From: Flavobacterium psychraerolatum
GTDB lineage: Bacteria; Bacteroidota; Bacteroidia; Flavobacteriales; Flavobacteriaceae
DNA: 64,000 bases
Direction of reading: 5' to 3'
Assembly (NCBI RefSeq): GCF_025960985.1
Contig: NZ_JAOQMX010000004.1
Coordinates: 62,001-126,000 of the forward strand
This document shows positions 17,731-26,843 of the stretch, in pieces. How positions within the stretch are numbered: position 1 is the first letter of the stretch; every line of letters starts with the position of its first letter. The position numbers and the translations under genes are program-made. The notes below the pieces were generated by a model that saw only the letters and a program-made list of their open reading frames with translations, had not been told where the DNA came from and searched no databases.

Positions 17731-17808
17731 GGGGTTCCAGCTTTCCGCTATATCTTGTGGGGCATAAACGCTTGTTCCACAAGGATACCGCCCCAATCGG
17801 GATTAAAA
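17731..17808 (-). repeat. Dispersed structured repeat, family B, copy 2
   Basis: Read on the minus strand it gives ATCCCGATTGGGGCGGTATC, CTTGTGG, a variable loop, CCCACAAGATATAGCGGAAA and GCTGGAA. The CTTGTGG and CCACAAG boxes pair. It aligns box for box with 28681-28756. Confidence 0.75.
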
Positions 17809-17849
17809 GGGGATTGCTTTCTTGTATTTGTTACTTTTAAAAAATAATA

Positions 17850-18285
17850 ATAATAAAACCACAACTCTTGCTTTGCTTTTGATGTAGTTCGTCAATTAAG
17901 ACCTCCGTATTGGGATTCCGGTAGCACAATAGCTTACTATACTGCTAATTGTATTATTCTAATGTCATCTGTATCCAAAACATAAAAACCAAAAGTTATT
18001 GAGTGCAAATCAATAGTACTTGTGTCTTGAAATTGACCATTTTATTTTTTTTCAATAGCATCGATGATCAAAGTTTTTTTTGAGTTAGGAGTACTCGTAA
18101 ACACTAATGTTTTGATGACATAGTCAACATACAGCTGATCAGTTGCAATGAGACTCGTGGTAGCTAAGTTGGTTCTAATTGGATAAATTTATGTAGCAAT
18201 AGTGTTGTCGGTATAAGCTAAGTCTGTATCTACATTACATATTATGACGACAAAAAGGAGTTTGAGTTTTTTACGATTTTATTTT
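17850..18285 (-). pseudogene. Remnant of a hypothetical exported-protein gene
   Basis: One continuous minus-strand frame reads RKKLKLLFVVIIC, DTDLAYTDNTIAT, stop, IYPIRTNLATTSLIATDQLY, VDYVIKTLVFTSTPNSKKTL, IIDAIEKK, stop, NGQFQDTSTIDLHSITFGFY, VLDTDDIRIIQLAV, stop, stop. Five in-frame stops interrupt about 135 codons that otherwise look like a small secreted beta-rich protein with a hydrophobic N-terminus. No family was recognised. Confidence 0.45.
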
Positions 18286-18328
18286 GATAAGTTCCTTAAA
18301 GGAATTTGCGCTGAATTTTATGTATACT

Positions 18329-18898
18329 CTAAAATGTATAAACCTTAAGAGGTGTTACACAATAATCCAAAGCAATATCAGATTCGAATATATCCTCTAT
18401 AGTAGTTTCTGCTTCAAAGAAGGACAAGCCAATTTTGATAGTATCCGTTTTGCACTCAGATAAAAATTTATCGTAAAAACCCTTGCCGTAACCCACACGA
18501 TGTCCTTTTTGATCAAAGGCTAATAAAGGAACAAAAACAACATCAATTTTGGATGAGGGCACTTCTAATCCGTCAATAGGTTCTGGAATGTTATATTGAT
18601 TTTTTTTGATTTTGGTGTTGTCTGTCAATAAGTAATGGGTCATTTTTCGAGTAGCAAAATCGGCTCTAGAAATGATGATTTCCTTGTCTTTACCAGAGAG
18701 TAGGTGTAGAATTAATTCGGTGTCCACTTCATTGTGTTCTACAATGGGGAGGAAAATATGAAAATAGGTTTTATTCCAGATGGGAAATGCAATGAGTTTG
18801 TTGGCAATGGCTATGCTCATTTGTTCTGCTTGATTGGCTGTTACTGTTTGCCTCAATGCTTTGTATTTGGTGCGTAACTCTTTTTTATTGTGGCTCAT
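18329..18898 (-). CDS. 5-formyltetrahydrofolate cyclo-ligase
   Basis: 189 residues from the chosen ATG at 18898 (MSHNKKELRTKYKALR). The frame is open further upstream, but those extra residues lie inside the preceding gene and look unlike the family. The enzyme converts 5-formyl-THF to 5,10-methenyl-THF with ATP, rescuing folate from an inactive form. KKELR near the N-terminus (ATP phosphate contacts), FVPLLAFDQKGHRVGYGKGF and YDKFL are the family hallmarks. It overlaps the upstream AstE/AspA-like gene by 14 bp, which implies translational coupling. Confidence 0.93.
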   Translation of the reverse strand: MSHNKKELRTKYKALRQTVTANQAEQMSIAIANKLIAFPIWNKTYFHIFLPIVEHNEVDTELILHLLSGKDKEIIISRADFATRKMTHYLLTDNTKIKKNQYNIPEPIDGLEVPSSKIDVVFVPLLAFDQKGHRVGYGKGFYDKFLSECKTDTIKIGLSFFEAETTIEDIFESDIALDYCVTPLKVYTF

Positions 18899-19862
18899 TG
18901 TACAAGGTTTTGGAGATATGATAAACAGCATCCCCTTGATAAACTATGGGTGAATGGTTGGCATTGATAATGTAGCCGTCGTTGGGTGCTTTTACTTTTT
19001 GTTCAAACTTACCAAAAGGATCGGTAATTGTTGCTAGGACATCTCCCTTTTTGACAAATTGTCCAATTTTGTTATGGTCGTGAAGCATTCCTGAACTATT
19101 AGCTCGCAGCCAGATAGATTTTTTGATATAAATGCTTTCGGTTTCTTTGAATTCGATAGATTGTTTTGGGTCAAGCATTCCAAGGAAGGACAAAAAACGT
19201 TTAACACCTTCAATTCCGGATTGAGCAACATCGTCATTAATATTTAAAGATTTTCCACCCTCGAACAACAGCATTTTTACTTGGCTTTTTTGACAAGCAT
19301 TTCGAAACGTACCCGAGATATTTTTGGAAAATAAAGTAAAGGGTGCGTTAAAGATATCGGCCAATTGTTTGAGTTCATCATTTCCAGGTACTAATCGGAT
19401 TTGTGGAGCATTGAAACGGGAGGCTCCGCCAGCATGAAAATCGACTGCATAATCAACGTGGGGAATAATTTCGGTAAGAATGTGGTGTGCAAAGCGACTA
19501 GCAAGGGATCCTTTTTTACTTCCTGGGAAAACGCGGTTCAAATCACGTCCGTCAGGAAATTGACGTGACATATTAATGTATCCAAACATATTAATGATGG
19601 GAATACAAATGATGGTTCCTCGTTTGGGTCTGTTTATTTTTTTGGATATAATTTGACGTACGATTTCGATTCCGTTAATTTCATCCCCATGAATTCCTGC
19701 TGAAAAAAGTAGGGTAGGCCCGTCTATTTTGGATCGCTGAATAATTACGGGAATTTTTAGTTTGGCAGCATTGTGCAGTTTTGCAATTTCCATATCGATG
19801 GTTTTGCTTTGTCCAGGCAAAATAGTTTCCCCCAGTATTACTAACGGTTTGTGTTGTCTCAT
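18885..19862 (-). CDS. Succinylglutamate desuccinylase/aspartoacylase family protein
   Basis: 325 residues, zinc-dependent M14-like amidohydrolase (PF04952 type). Zinc ligands are visible as H58 and E61 in GIHGDEINGIE, with a later VDFHAGG His. RDLNRVFPGS is the substrate-binding Arg-Asn-Arg region, and the C-terminal beta domain carries FVKKGDVLATITDPFG. Family members cleave N-acyl amino acids or act on N-acylated or modified peptides and lipids; the true substrate here is unknown. It is the first gene of a two-gene minus-strand unit with the folate cyclo-ligase. Confidence 0.88.
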   Translation of the reverse strand: MRQHKPLVILGETILPGQSKTIDMEIAKLHNAAKLKIPVIIQRSKIDGPTLLFSAGIHGDEINGIEIVRQIISKKINRPKRGTIICIPIINMFGYINMSRQFPDGRDLNRVFPGSKKGSLASRFAHHILTEIIPHVDYAVDFHAGGASRFNAPQIRLVPGNDELKQLADIFNAPFTLFSKNISGTFRNACQKSQVKMLLFEGGKSLNINDDVAQSGIEGVKRFLSFLGMLDPKQSIEFKETESIYIKKSIWLRANSSGMLHDHNKIGQFVKKGDVLATITDPFGKFEQKVKAPNDGYIINANHSPIVYQGDAVYHISKTLYNEPQ

Positions 19863-20028
19863 ATCTTAAATAAAGCCTAAATGTAGAAATTATTATTTGA
19901 AATTCGTAATTTTGGATGAAACGACAAAAAATAGCGCTATTTTTTTACAAATAAAATTCATGGTTATAGATGTGACTTACGGCAAGTTTTTTGAGATTCT
20001 ATTGTGAATAGCAATGAGTTGTTTTCTT

Positions 20029-20155
20029 GCGTGAGTGATAGGAGCTAGCTACCGAAGTAGCGCGGATAGCACGACAGTAGTAAGAAATGGGGCTTTGTAC
20101 CCGCAAACTGTGGTAGCCCCATTTTTTACTGGTGGCACGCCCAAATGATAATTTG
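20029..20155 (+). repeat. Dispersed structured repeat, family A, copy 2
   Basis: GCGTGAGTGATAG at the left end, hairpin GCTAC-CGAA-GTAGC, box GGATAGCACGAC, arms TGGGGCT and AGCCCCA, and GGCACGCCCAAATGATAATT at the right end. The plan is the same as copy 1, with differing bases inside the stems. It lies in the 365-bp gap between the divergent AstE-like gene and uvrC; the rest of that gap shows no gene. Confidence 0.8.
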
Positions 20156-20227
20156 AAAATAGTTTAGGATTTTGTCCTAATGAAGCAATGAAATGGTGAG
20201 AAACCCATTTGATGAAATATAAAAATA

Positions 20228-22039
20228 ATGCAAAAACCGCCTCTTGAACTTCAAATACAAACCTTGCCAGATGGGCCGGGTGTTTACCAATACTACGATA
20301 AAGACGGGAAAATTTTATATGTAGGTAAAGCCAAAAATTTAAAAAAACGCGTTTCATCTTATTTTAATAAAGTGCATGATAGTGCCAAAACGAATGTCTT
20401 AGTCAAGAAAATTGTGACTATCAAGCACATTGTCGTTCCCACAGAAACGGATGCTTTACTTTTGGAGAATAATTTGATTAAAACACTGCAGCCACGGTAC
20501 AATGTATTGTTGCGGGATGATAAAAGTTATCCTTGGATTTGTATTAAGAAAGAACCGTTTTCGAGAATTTTTGCCACTAGGAGAATGGTAAAGGATGGTT
20601 CTGAATATTTTGGTCCTTATACCAGTTTTAAGACCGTACATACGATTTTGGAATTGATCAAAGAGTTGTATCCATTGCGTACATGTAATTTTGATTTGAG
20701 TAAGTCTAATATTGAATCTGGAAAATTTAAGGTGTGTTTAGAATACCATATTGGAAACTGCAAAGGCCCTTGTGAGGGTTATGAATCCTTGGAGGATTAC
20801 CAACAGCAGGTAGATGCTATTCGGGATATTTTGAAAGGAAATTTCAAAAGTAGTATGAAGGATTTTAAAAAAGTAATGATGGACTTGGCTCAGGATATGC
20901 ATTTTGAAGAAGCCCAAAAAATCAAAGAAAAAATTGCCATATTGGAGAATTATCAATCACGTTCTACGATTGTGAATCCAAAAATTACCAACATCGATGT
21001 TTTTTCTATTGTCTCTGATGAAGGGGCTGCTTATGTGAATTTTTTACAGATTGCGCATGGTGCGATTATACGCTCACACACGATGGAAATTAAAAAGAAA
21101 CTTGATGAAAGTGACGAAGAATTGTTGGAATTGGCAATTATTGAGCTTAGGGAACGATTTAGATTGTTGTCAAGAGAAATCGTGGTTCCTTTTGCAGTTG
21201 ATTTGGGAGAGAGCTTAAAAATTACAGTACCTCAATTAGGAGATAAGAAACAGATTCTTGATTTGTCGATTCGCAATGCTAAGTTTTATAGAATTGAACA
21301 ATTGAAGCAATTGCAAATTGTAGACCCCGATCGTCACACCAATCGAATCATGGCGCAGATGCAAAAGGATTTGAGATTACCCATAGAGCCGAGACATATA
21401 GAGTGTTTTGATAACTCGAATATTCAAGGAACGAATCCAGTTGCGGCTTGTGTGGTATTTAAGGACGGGAAGGCGAGCAAGAAAGATTACCGCCATTTCA
21501 ATATTAAAACGGTCGAAGGTCCTGATGATTTTGCATCGATGGAAGAAGTAGTGTACCGCCGCTATAAACGTTTGCTAGAGGAAAATGAACCTTTGCCGAA
21601 TTTAATTATTATAGATGGTGGTAAGGGACAATTATCATCGGCTTTAAAAAGTTTGGATGCGTTAGAACTACGAGGTAAGATTGCCATAATTGGTATTGCC
21701 AAAAGATTGGAAGAGTTGTTTTATCCGGGAGACTCCGTCCCTTTGTATTTGGATAAAAAATCGGAAACTTTGAAGGTGATTCAGCAATTGCGAAATGAAG
21801 CGCACCGTTTTGGAATCACGCACCACCGAGACCGACGTAGCAAAGAAGCCTTGAACGGTTCTATAGAATCTATTCCTGGAATTGGTGAAAAGACGATGCT
21901 TACTTTGATTCAGCACTTTAAAAGTGTTAAAAGATTACAAATGGTATCCGAAAAAGAAATATCGGCGGTTATTGGTGTGTCCAAAGCCAAAAAAATAGTC
22001 GAATTTTACAAAACCCAAAAAGAACAGAAATCCACATAA
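20228..22039 (+). CDS. uvrC: Excinuclease ABC subunit C
   Basis: 603 residues, the dual-incision nuclease of nucleotide excision repair that acts with UvrA and UvrB. The GIY-YIG nuclease domain is at the N-terminus (GVYQYYDKDGKILYVGKAKN, residues 18-37). The UvrB-binding UVR helix pair is near 205-240. The RNase H-like 5' nuclease domain carries ECFDNSNIQGTNPVA and LIIDGGKGQL, and the C-terminal helix-hairpin-helix is SIPGIGEKTMLTLI. It is followed 10 bp later by the patatin gene, probably in one transcript. Confidence 0.97.
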   Translation: MQKPPLELQIQTLPDGPGVYQYYDKDGKILYVGKAKNLKKRVSSYFNKVHDSAKTNVLVKKIVTIKHIVVPTETDALLLENNLIKTLQPRYNVLLRDDKSYPWICIKKEPFSRIFATRRMVKDGSEYFGPYTSFKTVHTILELIKELYPLRTCNFDLSKSNIESGKFKVCLEYHIGNCKGPCEGYESLEDYQQQVDAIRDILKGNFKSSMKDFKKVMMDLAQDMHFEEAQKIKEKIAILENYQSRSTIVNPKITNIDVFSIVSDEGAAYVNFLQIAHGAIIRSHTMEIKKKLDESDEELLELAIIELRERFRLLSREIVVPFAVDLGESLKITVPQLGDKKQILDLSIRNAKFYRIEQLKQLQIVDPDRHTNRIMAQMQKDLRLPIEPRHIECFDNSNIQGTNPVAACVVFKDGKASKKDYRHFNIKTVEGPDDFASMEEVVYRRYKRLLEENEPLPNLIIIDGGKGQLSSALKSLDALELRGKIAIIGIAKRLEELFYPGDSVPLYLDKKSETLKVIQQLRNEAHRFGITHHRDRRSKEALNGSIESIPGIGEKTMLTLIQHFKSVKRLQMVSEKEISAVIGVSKAKKIVEFYKTQKEQKST

Positions 22040-22048
22040 CGAAAAGAA

Positions 22049-24289
22049 ATGATATTTAGTAAACCCCGACTTTTAATACTGCAGCAATTAAGTATCATAA
22101 TTCTTTTACTGCTTGTTGGTTTTCAGACGATTGCACAGGAACAAAAAAGACCAAAAGTAGGTTTGGTTTTGAGTGGTGGAGGTGCCAAGGGTTTTGCTCA
22201 TATTGGAGTTTTGAAAGTTTTGGAGGAGGCTGGTGTCAAGGTAGATTATATAGGTGGTACTAGTATGGGGGCAATCGTAGGAGGACTCTATGCAGCTGGG
22301 TACAATGCTAAGCAATTGGACTCAATCTTTAATGCAACCAATTTTGATGAGTTGCTAAGCGATTATATCCCTAGAGAATCCAAGAATTTTTATGAAAAAG
22401 ACAATGATGAAAAATATGCTTTGGTGCTGCCTTTTAATAAATTCAGAATTGGGATTCCGCAGGCAATTTCCAAGGGGCTTTATAATTTTAATTTACTAAG
22501 TAAGCTGACTAGAAATGTTAAATATGTAAAGGATTTTAATAATTTGCCTACACCATTTCTATGTATTGGTTCTAATATCGAAACTGGAAAGCAGGTGGTT
22601 TTGAATAAAGGAAATTTGGCGCAAGCCATGCTTATTAGTGCTGCATTCCCCTCTTTGTTTTCTCCTATAGAATTGAATGGCGAATTGTTAATTGATGGTG
22701 GAGTGACTAACAATTACCCGATAGACGAAATAAAAGCATTGGGAGCTGACATTATTATAGGTGTAGATGTTCAAGATGATTTGCTTTTAAAAAATTCTTT
22801 GAATGATGCCACAAAAATATTAGTGCAGATTACGAACCTACATTCGATTGAAAAAATGAAAAGTAATATCCAACGAACGGATATTTACATTAAGCCTAAT
22901 ATTAAAAATTATGGCGTAATTTCATTCGATCAAGGAGCAGAAATTGTGAAAAAAGGGGAGGAAGCCGCTTTTTCTGTTTATGAAAAATTAAAAGCCTTAA
23001 CCGAAAATGAAGACCCTTATTTGAAACCTCCTTTGAAGTTGGTCACAGAAGAAGTTTCTATTCATAGTATTAATTGTAATGATTTAAATAATTATACTAA
23101 AGAATATATCACTGGAAAATTGAGATTTAAGGCAGGATCCGAAATAACGTATAAACAACTAGAAAAGGGAATTAATAATATTGATGCAACACACAATTTT
23201 AGTAGTATTGATTATTACTTAACTCCTAATAGTGAAGGAGGGGATGATTTAAATCTAGTCCTAAAAGAGGAGCCGATTAAGTCCTATTTGAAATTTGGAC
23301 TGCATTATGATGAGTTGTTCAAAAGTGGGGTATTGATTAATCTTACCCAAAAGAAACGCTTCTTTAAAAACGATATCGCTTCTTTGGATCTTGTTTTGGG
23401 GGATAATGTGCGTTATAACTTTGATTATTATGTAGAAAACGGTTATAATTTTAGTGTCGGTTTTAAATCAAGCTTTAATCAGTTTAATAAGAATGTAACC
23501 AATGATAGAGGTAATTTGGACTTTACAGCATTGGGAGGTGCGACAACTATAAATATTGATTACTCTGATATAACCAATCAAATTTATTTTCAGTCTTTGT
23601 TTTTGCAACAATTTTTGTTAGGTGGTGGACTAGAGTTGAAACATTTGAAAATTAAGTCGGAAACTTTGGCAAATGTTAACCCAATAATAGACAATAGTAA
23701 TTATGTAAGTGCTTTTGGGTACTTGAAATACGATAGCTTGGATGATAAACATTTTCCAAGAAAAGGATGGTATTTCTCTGGGAATATGCAGTCCTATCTA
23801 TATTCTAATGATTATACCAAGTCTTTCAATCCTTTTACAATCATGAAGGGTGATTTCGGATTTGCAGCAGCCATTACTCAGGATTTTACTTTTACATTCA
23901 GGACCGATGCAGGTTTTTCTGTAGGGGATAGAAGTGTTCCTTTTCTAAATTTTGTTTTAGGGGGTTACGGTTTTAATCCAATTAATAACTTTAGACCTTT
24001 TTATGGGTATGATTTCTTTGGGTTGGCAGGAAATAGTTATATAAAATCAACTCTTAATTTTGATTATGAATTTTATAAAAATAATCATATTAATTTTTCT
24101 GCCAATTATGCCAACTTAGGTGATAAGATTTTTAATAATGTAAATGACTGGGTGTCAGTTCCTAAATATTCTGGGTATGCAGTGGGTTATGGTTTGGAAA
24201 CAATAATTGGTCCCATCGAAATCAAGCATACTTGGACACCTGATAATTCCAAAGGATATACTTGGATTAGTGTTGGTTTCTTGTTCTAA
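22049..24289 (+). CDS. Patatin-like phospholipase with C-terminal outer-membrane barrel
   Basis: 746 residues. A signal peptide ending near AQ at residue 30 precedes a patatin domain with oxyanion loop GGGAKG (43-48), nucleophile motif GTSMG (70-74, Ser72) and catalytic Asp in DGG near residue 219. A POTRA-like segment (about 345-415) and a BamA/surface-antigen type beta barrel follow to the C-terminus. The layout resembles PlpD-type Vd proteins, in which the barrel exports or anchors the lipase. It lies 10 bp downstream of uvrC. Lipid substrate and topology are inferred from the family. Confidence 0.9.
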   Translation: MIFSKPRLLILQQLSIIILLLLVGFQTIAQEQKRPKVGLVLSGGGAKGFAHIGVLKVLEEAGVKVDYIGGTSMGAIVGGLYAAGYNAKQLDSIFNATNFDELLSDYIPRESKNFYEKDNDEKYALVLPFNKFRIGIPQAISKGLYNFNLLSKLTRNVKYVKDFNNLPTPFLCIGSNIETGKQVVLNKGNLAQAMLISAAFPSLFSPIELNGELLIDGGVTNNYPIDEIKALGADIIIGVDVQDDLLLKNSLNDATKILVQITNLHSIEKMKSNIQRTDIYIKPNIKNYGVISFDQGAEIVKKGEEAAFSVYEKLKALTENEDPYLKPPLKLVTEEVSIHSINCNDLNNYTKEYITGKLRFKAGSEITYKQLEKGINNIDATHNFSSIDYYLTPNSEGGDDLNLVLKEEPIKSYLKFGLHYDELFKSGVLINLTQKKRFFKNDIASLDLVLGDNVRYNFDYYVENGYNFSVGFKSSFNQFNKNVTNDRGNLDFTALGGATTINIDYSDITNQIYFQSLFLQQFLLGGGLELKHLKIKSETLANVNPIIDNSNYVSAFGYLKYDSLDDKHFPRKGWYFSGNMQSYLYSNDYTKSFNPFTIMKGDFGFAAAITQDFTFTFRTDAGFSVGDRSVPFLNFVLGGYGFNPINNFRPFYGYDFFGLAGNSYIKSTLNFDYEFYKNNHINFSANYANLGDKIFNNVNDWVSVPKYSGYAVGYGLETIIGPIEIKHTWTPDNSKGYTWISVGFLF

Positions 24290-24745
24290 AAGCGTATTGT
24301 TTAATCATAATATCTATTATATAGCTTAATCGCAATGGTTTTAGAGTATAATTATAAGGATAATATAAAAAATAGCTTTTTTTTATAATATGTAAAAAAA
24401 TAACCGTTTTTATGAATCAACTTGATAAATCGTATCAATTTTATGTATTTTGGTGTATAATATTCAATGTTGTTAGCTAACTTTGTAATCACAAAACGGA
24501 AGGGGTGGTTTCCTTCCTATTTGATATAAATTTCATAATTTATAGTTTTTTGGTTAGTTAATAGTATAAAAACTCAGTCATTATTTGACTGAGTTTTTAT
24601 GTTTTAATATATTTGGAACAAAATTTGTACTCCTAGTCAATAAATTAAGTAAATTATGAAAGAAGCATTATCTAAAATTGGTTATTGAATACCAATGTAG
24701 AAGTGCAAATTTCATAAGGCTGATAAAATCATTAAATATCTTCCT
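24290..24745. other. Intergenic region with terminator and promoter-like box
   Basis: No credible gene in 456 bp. It contains the terminator at 24569-24597 and a perfect TATATTTG at 24608-24615 that could drive the DUF3108 gene. A short GGAAGG/CCTTCC hairpin occurs near 24499-24518. The rest is AT-rich spacer. Confidence 0.55.
24569..24597 (+). terminator. Terminator downstream of the patatin gene
   Basis: A perfect 12-bp stem AAAACTCAGTCA / TGACTGAGTTTT around TTATT; the T-rich arm serves as the tail. Confidence 0.8.
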
Positions 24746-25519
24746 ATGAAAAAGTTAATATTCTTCTTATTATTGATAACCACCTTCGGTTTTAATACTC
24801 CAAGAGACGATGCCTATGATGCAGGTGAATGGTTTAAATTTAGAATTCATTACGGTATTATAAATGCAGGTTACGCAACACTTGAAGTTCAAGATGCAGT
24901 CGTTGATCACAAAAAAGTTTTTAAAGTAACAGGGAAAGGCTATACCACAGGAATGTCTCGTTTCCTTTTTAAAGTTGACGATTTATACGAAAGCTATATT
25001 GATAAAGATTCGGGAAATCCGTATTTGTTTACTCGAAAGATTAATGAGGGCGGTTATACCAAAAATCAACAAGGATTTTTTAATCAATCATCCAATAAAA
25101 TTTTGGTTAAAGATTATAAAAACAAAAACGAGAAAACGTTTGCAATACCAGACAACACACAGGATATACTTTCTGCTTTTTACTATTTAAGAAATCATCC
25201 AAATATTGATAAATTAAAAATAGGTGAATCTATTGCAATCGACATGTTTTTTGATGAAGAAACCACAAAATTTAAGTTAAAGTACATAGGTCGTGAAGAT
25301 ATTAGTACTAAATTTGGAACCGTTCCTTCGATGGTTTTTCGCCCGTTGGTACAATCTGGTCGAGTATTTAAAGAAGAAGAAAGTTTAACAGTTTGGATTT
25401 CTGATGATGAGAACAGACTTCCTGTTCGAATAAAAGCCAATTTAGCCGTAGGCTCCATAAAAGCAGATTTAGATGGTTTTAAAGGTTTGAATAATCCTTT
25501 TAAAATCAAGGCTAAATAA
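24746..25519 (+). CDS. DUF3108 domain-containing exported protein
   Basis: 257 residues with a short signal peptide (MKKLIFFLLLITTFGFN). The body matches DUF3108: GEWFKFRIHYGIINAGYATLE near the start, VDDLYESYID, a central DILSAFYYLRN motif and a late LTVWISDDENRLPVRI motif. The family is periplasmic, probably beta-rich and lipocalin-like, with no assigned biochemistry. The M23 peptidase gene follows 59 bp later, so a role near the cell envelope is plausible. Confidence 0.85.
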   Translation: MKKLIFFLLLITTFGFNTPRDDAYDAGEWFKFRIHYGIINAGYATLEVQDAVVDHKKVFKVTGKGYTTGMSRFLFKVDDLYESYIDKDSGNPYLFTRKINEGGYTKNQQGFFNQSSNKILVKDYKNKNEKTFAIPDNTQDILSAFYYLRNHPNIDKLKIGESIAIDMFFDEETTKFKLKYIGREDISTKFGTVPSMVFRPLVQSGRVFKEEESLTVWISDDENRLPVRIKANLAVGSIKADLDGFKGLNNPFKIKAK

Positions 25520-25578
25520 TCTTACTTTCGTAAAGAGAACCTAAAAATAAGTTAGAATCATAATAAAGCAATCCAAGT

Positions 25579-26802
25579 TTGAATAAAATAGTCTCCCTTA
25601 TCATCGTATTAATTACGCTTATCTCATGCAATAAATCAGAAGAAAAGGTTGTGAAACCAAAAGCAGTTGTACCCAAAGTAGAATTTTCTGATTTTGGATT
25701 TAATTATGCTGACTTCAATGTCATTCAGGATACAGTTAAGAAAGGGGATACTTTTGGAACTATTATCGAAAAACAAAATATTGGCGACCGCAAAGTTTAT
25801 GATATTGTACAAGCTGTAAAAGATACTTTTGATGTTCGTGTCATTCGTCCAAACAAAGCCTTTACAATGTTGCGTTCCAAAAACAAAAGTAACAAGCTGG
25901 AAGTTTTTGTGTATCAGCCCGATGCTTTAAATTATTATATTTTTGATTTTAGAGATTCCATTGTTGTGGCGCACAAAAAAACAAGACCTATTACTATTCG
26001 AGAAAAAATAATTGGAGGTGTTTTAAAAGGTTCATTATCTGAAACCTTAGATAACGCCAAAGTTTCTACTGGATTAGCCAGTCAAATTACCAAAGTCTAT
26101 TCGTGGACTATTGATTTCTTTAAATTAAAAAAGGGAGACCGATTCGGAATTATTTTTACAGAAAGGTTTGTAAATGACTCTGTCTATAATGGAGTAGATG
26201 AATTAAAAGGAATGTTTTTTGAGTATAAAGGTAAAATCAGTTATGCTTTTCCATTTGTGAAAGACCTATCAACTGGAAAAATCGATTATTACGACGAGGA
26301 CGGAAAAACCCTGAAGAATTTATTTCTAAAAACGCCAATCAAGTTTAGTCGGATCTCTTCTCGATTTTCAGGCAATCGTTTTCACCCTGTACAACACCGA
26401 TGGAAAGCGCACAAAGGAACAGATTATGCAGCGCCTACGGGTACTCCCATTACAACAACAGCTGCAGGTGTAGTTGAAATGGCGGGTTATACGGCTGGAA
26501 ATGGAAATTTTGTAAAAGTGAAACACAACGGAACTTATTCTACCCAATATTTACACATGTCTAAGATATTAGTGCGTCGAGGTCAAAGAGTAACACAAGG
26601 ACAAGTAATTGGTAAAGTAGGAAGTACTGGTTTGGCAACTGGTCCTCATGTCTGTTATCGTTTCTGGAAAAATGGGGTCCAAGTAGATGCTTTAAAACTA
26701 AATCTCCCTACTGGTGAACCCATGACAGGATCAGATAAATCAAGATACTTAGAAGCCATTGCACCTCTTAAAAGGGAATTGGATAGTATAGGGGATTTGT
26801 AA
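25579..26802 (+). CDS. M23 family metallopeptidase, lipoprotein
   Basis: 407 residues. It starts at TTG (25579); residues 1-17 form a lipoprotein signal ending in LISC, so the protein should be anchored in a membrane facing the periplasm. The C-terminal LytM/M23 domain has zinc ligands in HKGTD (near 275-279) and HMS with GPHV (near 330 and 356). It would cleave peptidoglycan cross-links or activate hydrolases. A helical/beta stalk of about 250 residues precedes the catalytic domain. An IS30 element now lies directly behind the gene, between it and its likely original terminator at 27957-27996. Confidence 0.92.
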   Translation: MNKIVSLIIVLITLISCNKSEEKVVKPKAVVPKVEFSDFGFNYADFNVIQDTVKKGDTFGTIIEKQNIGDRKVYDIVQAVKDTFDVRVIRPNKAFTMLRSKNKSNKLEVFVYQPDALNYYIFDFRDSIVVAHKKTRPITIREKIIGGVLKGSLSETLDNAKVSTGLASQITKVYSWTIDFFKLKKGDRFGIIFTERFVNDSVYNGVDELKGMFFEYKGKISYAFPFVKDLSTGKIDYYDEDGKTLKNLFLKTPIKFSRISSRFSGNRFHPVQHRWKAHKGTDYAAPTGTPITTTAAGVVEMAGYTAGNGNFVKVKHNGTYSTQYLHMSKILVRRGQRVTQGQVIGKVGSTGLATGPHVCYRFWKNGVQVDALKLNLPTGEPMTGSDKSRYLEAIAPLKRELDSIGDL

Positions 26803-26843
26803 AAATTTTTTTTAAATGGTGGATTCAATTAACAAATGCAACC

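Larger units (their letters stand above)
17609..18328. other. Long intergenic region: terminator, family B repeat, gene fossil
   Basis: This 720-bp gap between convergent lspA and the cyclo-ligase gene holds no intact gene. It contains the lspA terminator (17631-17663), a family B repeat (17731-17808) and a minus-strand gene remnant (about 17850-18285). Confidence 0.7.

Noticed and set aside
20049-20357. Minus-strand frame of 102 codons across family A copy 2 and the uvrC start
   Set aside because: It spans a structured repeat and runs antisense into uvrC; composition is not protein-like.
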